DNA of 64,000 bases from Arthrobacter antibioticus. GTDB lineage: Bacteria; Actinomycetota; Actinomycetes; Actinomycetales; Micrococcaceae. The stretch spans positions 1 to 64,000 of the forward strand of contig NZ_JASISQ010000009.1 in assembly GCF_030063205.1 (NCBI RefSeq), given 5' to 3'. Position 1 is the stretch's first letter. Each line of letters starts with the position of its first letter. Both the position numbers and the translations under genes were made by a program. Of this stretch, positions 17,527-26,121 are shown piece after piece. The notes beneath the pieces were generated by a model. It had not been told where the DNA came from. It saw nothing but the letters and a program-made list of their open reading frames with translations, and did not search any database.

Positions 17527-18915
17527 CTACATGTGAGGTGGTGGGGCAAGAGTGAAGTCATCCGGTCCGTATGGCGGAACGTCCCGCCAGCCGCGAGCCA
17601 CTGCAATGTCGGCGATGCGCGGGCAGCCCAGGTAGGCGAAGGCAGCCGGGGCGTTGGGGACCAGCCCGCCCACCACGACTCGCACCACGCTCAACCCGGT
17701 CAGGGCGACGTCATTGGTTGTCAGCTCGCGGGTGTAGACCTCATGTCCGGCGCGGGCCAGACGCCGATGGACTGCCTCCATGGGTACCGCTGCCACTTTC
17801 TCGATGTCTACGAGCCCGCCCGTTGGTGTCCTGAAGCGCTCCGCCAAGACATGCATTCGGGAATCGAGCCACACCTGCACATGCGCACCCAGATCCCGCA
17901 CGGCCTCGAAGTGCTCCCCGGTGTCCTGCAAGTAGCGGCGGTCCACCCGATGTTCTAGGTACAGGCCCCGGGCCATGAGCCCTGCCTCGACGGCTTGGAA
18001 GACCCAACCGTCGGCATCAGTGGCGCCTTGGGTGTAGATCCACGTGTGGACTGCTTCGAGCACTGCCTTGCGGGCGGCCTCAGCCGGGTCGCTCTTGCAG
18101 GAGAAACCGGCGGCGTAGAGTCCGGTATCCGGGTCGAAAACCAGTGCGGCCATGGCTGGGGCGAATTCGCTGGGCATTTCGACAACCCAGTATTCAAGAC
18201 GGCACCCTTCCATTGCCTGCGCCAGCCCCGGGATCGAGTCGGTGCGGATGCCCCGGGTGGGGCCATCGAGGTGCCACCACAATTCCAGGGCGTCTCGTTC
18301 AACGGTTTCCAGCAGGGCACGGTCCCTTGCGTCGGCGAACCCCTGCCCGGTGGCGATTCCGGCGTAGTTGAGGTGGTGGATCCTGGGCAGCTGGGCGAAG
18401 CGCCGCTGCCGCCAGTTCAGGTAGACCAGGCTGGCGGGCAACCAGACCTCTTCCCCGTCTCCGTGTCGGCGGCAGGAAGTCCAGAGTGTTTCTGTGTCCT
18501 CCGCCAGGTTCCGGTAGGGGAAGCCTGGGCGTTCCAGCTGCCAGGGAGCGAAGCGGGGCAGCTCGCGCAGTGGCACGACGCGATGCCCTGCCGCCTGGGC
18601 CTGCCGGGCGGTGCCGATGAAATGTTCGGCGTCGGGGACATCGGCCGGGATGAAGTTGCCGCAATAGCGTTCCATGCCTTCGGCGACCGCCGCGATCCAG
18701 GCCTGTCGCTCATCACCAAAGGTGGTGCCCAGCGATACCCGGTCGGCAGGCCAGTCTCCCAGCCAGCGGGCATCGGAGACCTCGGCGGTCATGGAAGTGT
18801 AGCTCGACGGCGCGTTTTCGGGTGTGAGCACCGAACGGACACGGCGGATAATTCCGGTGTGTTCATCCACCAGAGTGTGTAACGGCAACAGGCCAAGATG
18901 TTCGGCTGTGCTCAT
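17527..18915 (-). CDS. YcaO-domain cyclodehydratase
   Basis: The ATG at 18915 forms an ATGA overlap with the upstream hydrolase gene and gives 462 residues; a longer frame from 18990 is not needed. YcaO ATP/Mg motifs are visible: GTTFGDERQAWIAAVAEGMER (63-83, Glu79, Glu82) and ATGQGFADARDRALLETVERDA (188-209, Glu203, Glu206). The C-terminus is Pro-rich (LAPPPHM), like the PxPxP tail of azoline-forming YcaO proteins. It activates peptide amides with ATP to cyclise Ser, Thr or Cys. The separate leader-binding partner is encoded two genes upstream. Confidence 0.92.
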   Translation of the reverse strand: MSTAEHLGLLPLHTLVDEHTGIIRRVRSVLTPENAPSSYTSMTAEVSDARWLGDWPADRVSLGTTFGDERQAWIAAVAEGMERYCGNFIPADVPDAEHFIGTARQAQAAGHRVVPLRELPRFAPWQLERPGFPYRNLAEDTETLWTSCRRHGDGEEVWLPASLVYLNWRQRRFAQLPRIHHLNYAGIATGQGFADARDRALLETVERDALELWWHLDGPTRGIRTDSIPGLAQAMEGCRLEYWVVEMPSEFAPAMAALVFDPDTGLYAAGFSCKSDPAEAARKAVLEAVHTWIYTQGATDADGWVFQAVEAGLMARGLYLEHRVDRRYLQDTGEHFEAVRDLGAHVQVWLDSRMHVLAERFRTPTGGLVDIEKVAAVPMEAVHRRLARAGHEVYTRELTTNDVALTGLSVVRVVVGGLVPNAPAAFAYLGCPRIADIAVARGWRDVPPYGPDDFTLAPPPHM

Positions 18916-19943
18916 GAGGATGATTCGCATTCTGCTAGGACGGTTGGTTTGCTCTGGGCAGAGCGCCGCAGCGGGGCGGACGGCGTCCAAGGATCGCCGC
19001 CCTCAGGGCATGGTGTGAACTCCCGGGTGAACGGGCGCGTATCAGGGCGGTCAAGAAAGTCCTGAATCTGGGCCATGAGGCCGCCGTGGCGGCGCAACAT
19101 GGCCGCAGTGGCCGCATCCAGATCTGCGGTAAGCCGGTGTCCCCACGGGCCGGTCAGGAACCCGGTGTTGCCCGCGTCCCAGGCTGCGGCTAAATTGAGG
19201 GCCTCGTAGGTAAAGAAGTCCTGATGCCCAGAAATAACCAGCAGGGGCGTATGGCAGCTTCCGTAGCGGGCGCCAATATCCAGCTGGGGCGCGCGCCATA
19301 ATCTGTCCCACTGGCCCGGGGCGTGCGTTCCGTAGATGTTCGCGGGCATTGTGTCGGCCAGGCCCCGTTCGGTGGCCTCGTGGCACCGGCGATCCAGGTC
19401 GGCGGGGGCCAGCGGATTGCGCGATTCGGCGGTGAATCCATGCATGTGCCACCAGCCGATCCGGTCGCGCAGGCGGGCGGTGCCGTCGGGGTTCCTGGCG
19501 GTCTCAAAGAGTCCAAGGGCGGGGACCATGGCAACCACCCCAGTGAGGGGCACTTGGTGTCCGTTGGTTTCGAGGCAGCGTGCGGCCTCCAGTGCGCAAT
19601 GGGCATCGTAGGAGGCTCCGGCCAGGATCAATGGACCGTTCAGCAGTCCCTCGCGTTCCAAGAAGCGCGCGGTTTCGGCACCGTCTTGACCCTCGGACGA
19701 GTAAGGTAGCCACACCCCGGTGGAACCGTAACGGCCGCGTACGCTCTGGACGAGCACGTCATGGCCTCGTCCCAGCCAAGAAATTGCCTGGGCTTGGTAT
19801 TGCTGGCGGTCGTAGGGGGTGCGAATCAGCACCGTTCCCCGGCCAGTACCTTGGTCGCAGAGATAGTGATCGCCCGTCAGCTCGGCGTCGTCACCAAGAG
19901 CTATATTCAGTAGCCGGGGTGTGGGGAGGGTTCTGGGGTTCAT
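18912..19943 (-). CDS. CocE/NonD (S15-like) alpha/beta hydrolase of the RiPP cluster
   Basis: The 343-residue protein shows the X-Pro dipeptidyl-peptidase/CocE pattern: RTPYDR near residue 41, QSVRGRYGSTGVW (66-78), nucleophile GASYDA (Ser111), an acid around GHQDF (Asp242) and GPWGH (His269). It lacks the C-terminal jelly-roll of full-length PepX or CocE, so it is a short single-domain form. Sitting between the YcaO and its partner with ATGA overlaps on both sides, it is probably the leader peptidase or a tailoring amidase/esterase. The bond cleaved is not known. Confidence 0.8.
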   Translation of the reverse strand: MNPRTLPTPRLLNIALGDDAELTGDHYLCDQGTGRGTVLIRTPYDRQQYQAQAISWLGRGHDVLVQSVRGRYGSTGVWLPYSSEGQDGAETARFLEREGLLNGPLILAGASYDAHCALEAARCLETNGHQVPLTGVVAMVPALGLFETARNPDGTARLRDRIGWWHMHGFTAESRNPLAPADLDRRCHEATERGLADTMPANIYGTHAPGQWDRLWRAPQLDIGARYGSCHTPLLVISGHQDFFTYEALNLAAAWDAGNTGFLTGPWGHRLTADLDAATAAMLRRHGGLMAQIQDFLDRPDTRPFTREFTPCPEGGDPWTPSAPLRRSAQSKPTVLAECESSS

Positions 19944-20680
19944 CGTGGACGGACCGGGCTCTTTGCTGGTTCGGCAAATCCGAGAACGGGGTGTTCACTG
20001 CTGCACAGCGTCCGTGCATCTAGCCGCCAGAGCGTGCGACGCAGGGCTGGGAGTTCCGAGGTGTCATACTGCCACGCTGAAATCATGGAGCGGATGCGTG
20101 CCCCAAGGAATTCGGTGGCCAGAGGCGGCAAGTCAGCAAGAGTGGCATCGCCGGGCCGGTCCGTATTGAGCCAACCATCCAGTTCGTGGGCGGCCGCGGA
20201 GGCTGCCAATCTGCGTCGCAGCACCTGCGAGCCGGTCGGATCACAGGAATTCAGCGCCAGCGGATCCACAAACAAGATTTCTCCTTCGCGGTAGCAGCGC
20301 AGCACCGCAGTTCCTGCTGCCGGAAAGTCATCTAACGCGACTCGATCCGTCCGGGTGTGAGCCATTTGGAGGACCAATTTATAGGGTTCTACCGATATCC
20401 CTGGAATATCAGCCGGGTGGACGTCGAGTCCAGTCAGTGCGGAGATGACGGGCTCCCACCCGGCGTCCGGGCCTAACAGGGCAAGGCGTTCCCGCCCGGG
20501 ATGCGGATGCATTTTTTGCACCGCACGAGCTTCCAACTGTTGCCTGATTTGGCTGTGATAGACCCCTAATAGGGGCGCCGGCGCCCCGGCGGGGGTCTGA
20601 ACGCGTAGGAATCTTCCGTCAAAGGAACGCACCGTTAAGCGTCCATTGAGTTCGAAAACGTCTATTGCCGGGCTACTCAT
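19940..20680 (-). CDS. Putative leader-binding partner (E1-like/ocin-ThiF type) of the YcaO
   Basis: The 246-residue protein is first after the precursor gene. It has an N-terminal alpha/beta portion that could hold a RiPP recognition element (IDVFELNGRLTVRSFDG onward) and a C-terminal part resembling truncated E1-like C-proteins (EGEILFVDPLALNSCDPTGS followed by RRR). The expected CxxC zinc ligands are not complete (single Cys). Family assignment is therefore by context as much as by sequence. It should bring the leader peptide to the YcaO enzyme. ATGA joins it to the hydrolase gene. Confidence 0.55.
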   Translation of the reverse strand: MSSPAIDVFELNGRLTVRSFDGRFLRVQTPAGAPAPLLGVYHSQIRQQLEARAVQKMHPHPGRERLALLGPDAGWEPVISALTGLDVHPADIPGISVEPYKLVLQMAHTRTDRVALDDFPAAGTAVLRCYREGEILFVDPLALNSCDPTGSQVLRRRLAASAAAHELDGWLNTDRPGDATLADLPPLATEFLGARIRSMISAWQYDTSELPALRRTLWRLDARTLCSSEHPVLGFAEPAKSPVRPR

Positions 20681-20717
20681 GGGTCCTTTTCAAGAAAATT
20701 GATTTTGTGGAGCACCA

Positions 20718-20750
20718 CTGCGGGGTGAATGCCAGGCATTCACCCCGCAG
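20718..20750 (-). terminator. Strong hairpin between precursor and biosynthetic genes
   Basis: CTGCGGGGTGAATGC (20718-20732), loop CAG and the exact complement (20736-20750) form a perfect 15-bp stem 14 bases after the precursor stop on the minus strand. The T-run is weak, so partial termination or 3-prime end stabilisation is likely. Such an attenuator would give far more precursor transcript than enzyme transcript, as in many RiPP operons. Confidence 0.65.
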
Positions 20751-20764
20751 CAGAGAAGGGGGGA

Positions 20765-20866
20765 TTAGTCGAACGGGTTCTCGACGAGCGCGTTCGAGTG
20801 AGTGGCCGACAGGTGGGCCAACTGCTCGGTTTCTTCAACTTCTGCAAGTACCACGGTGTTTTCCAT
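20765..20866 (-). CDS. RiPP precursor peptide (33 residues)
   Basis: An ATG at 20866 with AAAGGAA 5-10 bases upstream opens a 33-codon frame ending TAA. The acidic, helix-prone N-terminus (MENTVVLAEVEETEQLA) looks like a leader. The C-terminal part HLSATHSNALVENPFD is the likely core, with Ser20, Thr22 and Ser24 as possible heterocycle donors, His18 and His23, and a carboxylate-rich end. There is no Cys. It is the first gene of the YcaO operon, is followed by a strong hairpin and is preceded by a Fur/Zur-like site. The single Pro31 is a potential prolyl-oligopeptidase site. Confidence 0.7.
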   Translation of the reverse strand: MENTVVLAEVEETEQLAHLSATHSNALVENPFD

Positions 20867-20928
20867 GGGGTTCCTTTCGCTGGTGTTATGGGTGCTGCCG
20901 GTTTGGCAACAAGATAGACACTATGCTT

Positions 20929-20947
20929 AATGAGAATCATTATCAAA
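20929..20947. promoter_or_regulatory. Degenerate Fur/Zur-type box in the divergent promoter
   Basis: AATGAGAAT-C-ATTATCAAA keeps the TGA.AAT...ATT.TCA core of the perfect palindrome at 9699-9717 (6 of 9 half-site pairs symmetric). It lies between the divergent precursor gene (start 20866) and propeller gene (start 20967), so one site could control both operons together with the importer. Confidence 0.6.
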
Positions 20948-20966
20948 TACGTATCATGGAGGCGTC

Positions 20967-22199
20967 ATGCAACAGGAAACACTTGTCGTGGTCGATCAGA
21001 AGGCCGAAACTATTGGCTTCATCGATCCCGAGACCCAAACGACGACTGGCTGGATTCCAGGCATGGTTCTGGCCGAGCACGCCGGCATCCTGCCCCTAGG
21101 CAACGGCACATGCGCCTGGGTTGACGATGCGGGTGGATCACTTATCGTCATGAATCCCTTTATGGCTACGGACTCCGATCCAACGCTGGCGATAGAGCAC
21201 CGAATCTCCGTTGCTATCCCGGGAGAACACCTCGCGTGCGATGCCACGGGCCGATTCGTTGCCGTCAGCACGGGCTTGGGGAAATCATGGGAGCCATGGA
21301 GTGATCTGCTCAGTGTCGTGGACCTGCAGATGCCGGGCGGGCCGCGCTCGCGCCGGATCCGGACGCGAGCCGGCGAGCCGGGAGTCGTGGTCGCCAGCTG
21401 CCCGGACGGCCCTCAAGTAGTGTTACGTCACCGCGAACCCGGGCAGATCGAATCGATTTCAGTCGATGCCATCCTCACCGGGGGTGTCCATTGCCCTCCG
21501 CTGCGCGGGGAGAGCATCGAAGCGGTTGGTGCCGCCGGCCATGGAGACGCCTACGACCCGTTAACAAGCACTCTGTTCGTGGCCACCGAGCGCGGCCTTG
21601 AGTGCTTCAACGTGCGTGAACCGGTTCCCTACCCCTTACCGTTACGCCCCTGGGACGCGCCAGGGCGTGCTTATTTCCTGCGCTTTTGCCCCCGGCGGCG
21701 CCTGCTCGTGGCCGTGTTGCGCGAAGGTGGTGAGCACCCGCGCAAGTGGGACACTTGGGGCAATACACTCTGGATTCATGACATCGACGCCAATACCTCA
21801 CGCACCGCACCGCTGGGCGATGGGATGATTTTCCGCTTTGCACTGACCCGAACAGCCATTGCCGTTGCACGCATCCACCCAACCGGAGACGACCTGTGCG
21901 TTTACGACACCGAAACCCTGCACGAGCGCGGCCAGTGGGCCCTGCCACCCATGGAGAAGGCACCGCGTCGCGGCGTCGAACCATGGGACGACGCGGACCG
22001 CCGGGCAGTGGCCGCCTCCGGCAGCAATGAATGGGTTGCCGTAACTCGCGGCGGACACGGCGAGGTACATCTGATCAATACTTCGGTCTCCGGCTCGGAG
22101 CTCGCCACCATGCAGCTGCCCACGCCACTGAACGACGGAGGCCATCTCGCATGGCTCAACCGCACAGACGCCGGCCCCGGAGACACGGTGGGACGGTGA
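20967..22199 (+). CDS. Cytoplasmic beta-propeller-like protein of the RiPP cluster
   Basis: The 410-residue protein has no signal peptide and shows repeated strand-turn units of WD40/YVTN propeller type (LVVVDQKAETIGFIDPET, LLSVVDLQMPGG, FVATERGLECFNV, LWIHDIDANTS, LCVYDTETLHERGQW, HLINTSVSGSELATM). It overlaps the oligopeptidase gene by GTGA (22196-22199). No catalytic residues are evident. It might be a scaffold for the peptidase or a protein that binds the mature product or metal complex. The start is close behind the Fur/Zur-like site. Confidence 0.6.
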   Translation: MQQETLVVVDQKAETIGFIDPETQTTTGWIPGMVLAEHAGILPLGNGTCAWVDDAGGSLIVMNPFMATDSDPTLAIEHRISVAIPGEHLACDATGRFVAVSTGLGKSWEPWSDLLSVVDLQMPGGPRSRRIRTRAGEPGVVVASCPDGPQVVLRHREPGQIESISVDAILTGGVHCPPLRGESIEAVGAAGHGDAYDPLTSTLFVATERGLECFNVREPVPYPLPLRPWDAPGRAYFLRFCPRRRLLVAVLREGGEHPRKWDTWGNTLWIHDIDANTSRTAPLGDGMIFRFALTRTAIAVARIHPTGDDLCVYDTETLHERGQWALPPMEKAPRRGVEPWDDADRRAVAASGSNEWVAVTRGGHGEVHLINTSVSGSELATMQLPTPLNDGGHLAWLNRTDAGPGDTVGR

Positions 22200-23998
22200 A
22201 CCGGTCCACCGGTGCGCAACAGGCCTCAGGCGTGATTACGGCCTCGCTGGAACTAGAACAACAGCCCCGGCACTACGAATATTTTCGAAACCAAGTATGG
22301 CATTGGGATTCCACGGCCCGGCAGGGCATGCCCCAGCTCGCCGGCGGTCATGCCGTTTACACCTGGCGGAGCCCCGAGGAGGAATTCCCCGCGCTATACC
22401 AGGTATCCGAGGCCTGGTTACGCCAAATTCTAGCCCCGCGCAACGCCCCCGAACCCCCTCCGGAGGGATCAGCGCTCCCGTTGCCCGCAAACAAGGTGGT
22501 GCGTGGATTCGCCCTCGATCCGGCGGGCACGCGCGTCGCCGCACTGCTGAGCAGCTCGGATACCGAACTAGCCGAAATCTGGCAGCTCTCAGCGGGCGCC
22601 GCGCCCGTGCTGCTACCCGGCCCCCGGTCCTGGCATGCCGCCCCCGTATGGTCACCAGATGGCAAGACCCTATGGATACTTTCAGGAAAGCCCCCAGAAC
22701 AAACCATCTGGCGATGCGAGTTTGACGTCAGTGGCCCCGTAGCACCACCCGAGACCCTGCTTTTCCCCGAAGAACTAGGAACCCCGGCAGCAGGAGCTCG
22801 GATCCGTCTGGGAATCAAAGACGGCACACTGCAACTCACTGTGGGCACCCCCGGATCCGCAACACGGAGCTGGATTCACCGAGACGGCATCTGGATCCCG
22901 TGGACCCTCTCGGCCGCGGTTCCCGAGGAGGTCCCAGGGCACAAAATATTGGCTCAAGTGAATGGCCCGCACGGAAATATGCAGGCCATCGAGGGCCCCG
23001 CCGGCACCACAGTGACCCGTGACGGAGCAACGCTGTGGAAGCTGGGGGCCGCCGAGCAACTCACAGCCCTATCGGTCAGCACGGCTCCCTGCGGGGGCGC
23101 GCTCTGGATCCAGAGCGCTTCCCCGGAACGAGCTTCAGGAGTCGTCTGCCTGGAGTTCCCGGAAGTATCCGGGAACTCCCCAGAGCCGCCCCCACGCAAG
23201 AATACCGGAGCGTTCGCGCACCTGCGCCTATTGGTCCAGGCCCGGGACGGTGTAATGATTCCTGTGATTATCTCGGCACGCTCCAAAGATCTGGCTAGAT
23301 CCCGGCCCGTTTCTCCACGGCCACTGCTGCTTTCCTGCTACGGGGGCTTTGGGATAGTGCACCGCACCGAGCCAGAACCCAGCGTGGCCGCCTGGATTGC
23401 CGCCGGCGGCATCCATGTAGCAGCCCAGATACGCGGGGGCGGAGAACTGGGCCCGCAATGGCACGAAGCCGGACGCGGGGCCAACAAGATACACACCATC
23501 CACGACCTCATCGATGTGGCCCGCGAACTCGTAGCACAGCGCTGGACAAGTAAAAAGGAACTCACCGCCGTCGGTGCCTCCCACGGCGGCCTCGTGGTCA
23601 GTGCCGCCGCGCTGCTAGAGCCCAGCGCTTTCGGCCGCGTGATAGCCGTGGCCCCCTTGCTGGACACCGTGGACCTGCAGCGACACGGGTTGGGAACCCA
23701 GTGGCTCCACGAATTCGGGGCCGACGGGGAAACCACCGGGCAGCAACGAGCCGCCCATTCCCCTCTCCACTTATTGACCGCAATGGATTCAGCCGATTCC
23801 CTTCCTCCAATACTGTGTTGCATACTAGGCAACGACGAACGAGTCGATAACACCGTGGCAGAGGAATTCGTCTCAGAAATCAGGCGACGGGGCGGCCGGG
23901 CGTGGCTGCACCAGGAACATCGCGGCGGCCATGCACAGCGCGCCTCCAGCACCCTTCTAGATTTCTCCGCCACCATACTTTCCTTCGCCGCCGGCTAG
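22196..23998 (+). CDS. Prolyl oligopeptidase (S9 family) of the RiPP cluster
   Basis: Starting at the GTG that overlaps the upstream stop gives 600 residues: an N-terminal propeller (about 1-370) and a C-terminal alpha/beta-hydrolase domain with YGGFG, AAQIRGGGELGPQWHEAGRG, nucleophile GASHGG (Ser462), acid GNDERVD (Asp547) and GGHA (His579), the S9A pattern. No signal peptide is present. S9 enzymes cleave after Pro in short peptides, and some macrocyclise RiPPs. Here it may trim the precursor after Pro31, remove the leader, or release metal from imported peptide. Confidence 0.88.
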   Translation: MNRSTGAQQASGVITASLELEQQPRHYEYFRNQVWHWDSTARQGMPQLAGGHAVYTWRSPEEEFPALYQVSEAWLRQILAPRNAPEPPPEGSALPLPANKVVRGFALDPAGTRVAALLSSSDTELAEIWQLSAGAAPVLLPGPRSWHAAPVWSPDGKTLWILSGKPPEQTIWRCEFDVSGPVAPPETLLFPEELGTPAAGARIRLGIKDGTLQLTVGTPGSATRSWIHRDGIWIPWTLSAAVPEEVPGHKILAQVNGPHGNMQAIEGPAGTTVTRDGATLWKLGAAEQLTALSVSTAPCGGALWIQSASPERASGVVCLEFPEVSGNSPEPPPRKNTGAFAHLRLLVQARDGVMIPVIISARSKDLARSRPVSPRPLLLSCYGGFGIVHRTEPEPSVAAWIAAGGIHVAAQIRGGGELGPQWHEAGRGANKIHTIHDLIDVARELVAQRWTSKKELTAVGASHGGLVVSAAALLEPSAFGRVIAVAPLLDTVDLQRHGLGTQWLHEFGADGETTGQQRAAHSPLHLLTAMDSADSLPPILCCILGNDERVDNTVAEEFVSEIRRRGGRAWLHQEHRGGHAQRASSTLLDFSATILSFAAG

Positions 23999-24339
23999 GG
24001 AGCACTGGATACTCCGATGATGGGCCACGAAACCTATCAAGTGGACCCGCGGGCACACCACCATCGAGCACTCGGAGGTGATGCCCGTCTTGACCAGCAT
24101 CGTGGACAATGAAAATGATCGAGCAAAAGCAGCCCCCCACCCATCTTCAATGAGGGATCGAAATGCCGCAGCCCTGACATGCCACGGTTCCTCCCACTCC
24201 AAGGCCAGAAAAACACCAACTTCACCCGCGACTACACCAGGCCCGCACCAACCACCTCAAACTAGGAAACCGCAGACCACTAGGACGCGTGAGAAAACTC
24301 TCGCGACCGATGTCTCACTACCAGTAGCCACCCCGAGGG
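23999..24339. other. Intergenic region between RiPP cluster and IS21 remnant
   Basis: No supported gene. Short minus-strand frames overlap the end of the oligopeptidase gene and lack initiation signals. The stretch may hold the outer end of the decayed IS21 element, but terminal repeats could not be identified by eye. Confidence 0.3.
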
Positions 24340-25159
24340 TTAGGCGCCGGTGTGTTGTTGGTTTTTGGTGTGGGCGAGGCGGTAGGAGTCGGTGCCGGTT
24401 TCGATGATGGTGCCTTTGAAGGTGAGTCGGTCCACGATGGCGGCGCAGAGACGCGGGTCGGTGAAGGTTTTCGTCCAGCCGGAGAAGGACTCATTGGTGG
24501 CGAGGGCCACTGATGCTTTTTCCTCGCGTTCGGTGAGGACTTGAAAGAGGAGCTCGGCACCTCGCTTATGGAGTTCCATGTAGCCCAGTTCGTCAATGCA
24601 GAGCAGGTCTACCCTCCCGTACCTGGCGATGGTCTTCGCCAAGACCTCCTCGTCCTCAGCCTCGACAAGTTCGTTCACTAGCCGGGTAGCGAGAATGTAT
24701 TTGACCCTAAACCCCCTTCTCCGCGGCCGCGGTGCTGAGCCCGATGAGCAGGTGGGATTTCCCTGTTCCTGAGTCACCGATGAGACACAAGGGGAGGCCT
24801 TTGCGGATCCAGTCCCCGGTGGCAAGGGTGTTGATCGTGGCCGGGTTGATGTTCGGATTCGCCTCGTAATCGAAATTGCCCAACCATTTATCGCGCGGAA
24901 AGTTCGCTGACTTCACCCTCCGGATAGAGGAGCGCCGGTCCCTGTCATCTCACTCGGCCAGTAGCAGTTCGGCGAGGAAGCCTTGGTAGGAGAGTTGTTC
25001 CTTCCCGGCCACGGCTAGGGCTTCATCGAGCACTGAACGGATCGTGGGCAGCCGCAACCGCCGGCAAGCCTGATCAACGGCATCAGTGGCTGCCTGCTCG
25101 GTCAGGCCGCGGCGCCGACGAAGCGTTTGAGAGACAACAACTGGGACGGTGGGACTCAT
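24340..25159 (-). pseudogene. istB: istB (IS21-family helper ATPase), inactivated
   Basis: Three consecutive frames together make an IstB protein. Residues 1-69 end LLLAE at 24950, where TGA stands in place of the usual Cys codon before DDRDRRSS. The frame then continues through WLGNFDYEANPNINPA and Walker A GDSGTGKSH, to be broken near 24712 in a G-run (AAGGGGGTTTAG) by a one-base gain. The last part holds the Walker B-like LLCIDELGY and ends NQQHTGA. The gene therefore carries one nonsense change and one frameshift. It overlaps the istA remnant by ATGA, typical of IS21. Confidence 0.85.
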
Positions 25160-25752
25160 GAAATCTGCTCCTTAGAGGGAGGGTTCGGTAATGGCTGGGG
25201 CCGGAGTCTAAGTAGCTCGTCATAGCCGGCTACAGAGGGCAACGGTCGTTTATCTGGTGGCAGACCGGCGATGACAGCAGCAGGGTCTGCCAGACGGCGT
25301 TGAGTGAGACTGACAACGCGGTGCTCAACGACTTCGCCTTTTGCACCGGGATGGCAATCGGGGCGGGCCCACCCAGCATTCCTTTCGAACGCCACACGCC
25401 TGGCCTCAACAGTGACAACGTCTGCGATCACAGCGCCGACCAGAAGCGCCGCTGTGATCCCGTCAATGACATCGCAGGCTTCCATGGAACGATGGAGCAG
25501 CAATACCTCGATGAGCTCTTTGGTTGCTGCCGTATCACCATCGGTCCTTCGTGCAGCGGCCCAGAAAGCATCATGAGCAGGAGTGAACACCCCTGATTCA
25601 CGAGCCTGAGCAATTCCTGATGCGGTGGATTCTGGGTTATTGGTCTGGGTTTCTTTGTTTTCAAGGCGGCACGCTAGGCCGCTGACGGGGGTTCTTCTTG
25701 GCCGCAAAAAATGGGTCAGTACCGGGTGTCGACCAGTGACCAGATGTGTCAC
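25156..25752 (-). pseudogene. istA: istA (IS21-family transposase), C-terminal remnant
   Basis: The frame keeps only the C-terminal part of IstA (VVSLTQRRLADPAAVIAGLP, then DKRPLPSVAGYDELLRLRP). The RNase H-like catalytic core is absent, and upstream of about 25620 the frame no longer looks like a transposase. With the broken istB it marks a non-functional IS21-family insertion between the RiPP cluster and the mobilisation region. Confidence 0.7.
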
Positions 25753-25992
25753 TTACCGCCGGGCTGCCGATCACTTAGTCGTTTCAGGGGTATCTCTACA
25801 TGACGGGCTAGAGGATTGTGGTGTGATTCAACCACCGTAGGAGTTGCTCTCTTAGAAGGTGACTTGCAGACTGCCGGCCTAGGGGCCGGATGAGACCATG
25901 GGTAGCAATTATTTGGATCACCCTTTTGTGTGTCTGATTTGGTTGGTGAGTAGGTCTCGGACCTGGTGTGGGTGGAGGGTTTTTTTAATGCG

Positions 25993-26061
25993 CCGGGGCC
26001 GGTGACGGCATAGTTGAGCGGTTAGGGTGCCAGTGCTATTTGGTGCCGTCACCGGCCCCGG
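25993..26061. repeat. Perfect 18-bp inverted repeat with 33-base loop
   Basis: CCGGGGCCGGTGACGGCA at 25993-26010 is matched exactly by its reverse complement at 26044-26061. A T7 run lies directly upstream (25980-25986). The stem is too long and loop too large for an ordinary terminator. It may be an oriT hairpin, a recombination site or the body of a structured RNA ending at the terminator at 26146. Confidence 0.65.
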
Positions 26062-26121
26062 TTCCCCACTGTCGCTGGTGCCGGCATGGCGCTAGGGGGA
26101 TCGGTAGTAGTGGGAAATGTG

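Noticed and set aside
18916-18990. Extended N-terminus of the YcaO protein
   Set aside because: The ATGA overlap at 18912-18915 matches the rest of the operon, and the added residues resemble no YcaO sequence.
22031-22195. Extended N-terminus of the prolyl oligopeptidase
   Set aside because: It overlaps the propeller gene in another frame; the GTG at 22196 in the GTGA overlap gives the normal family start.
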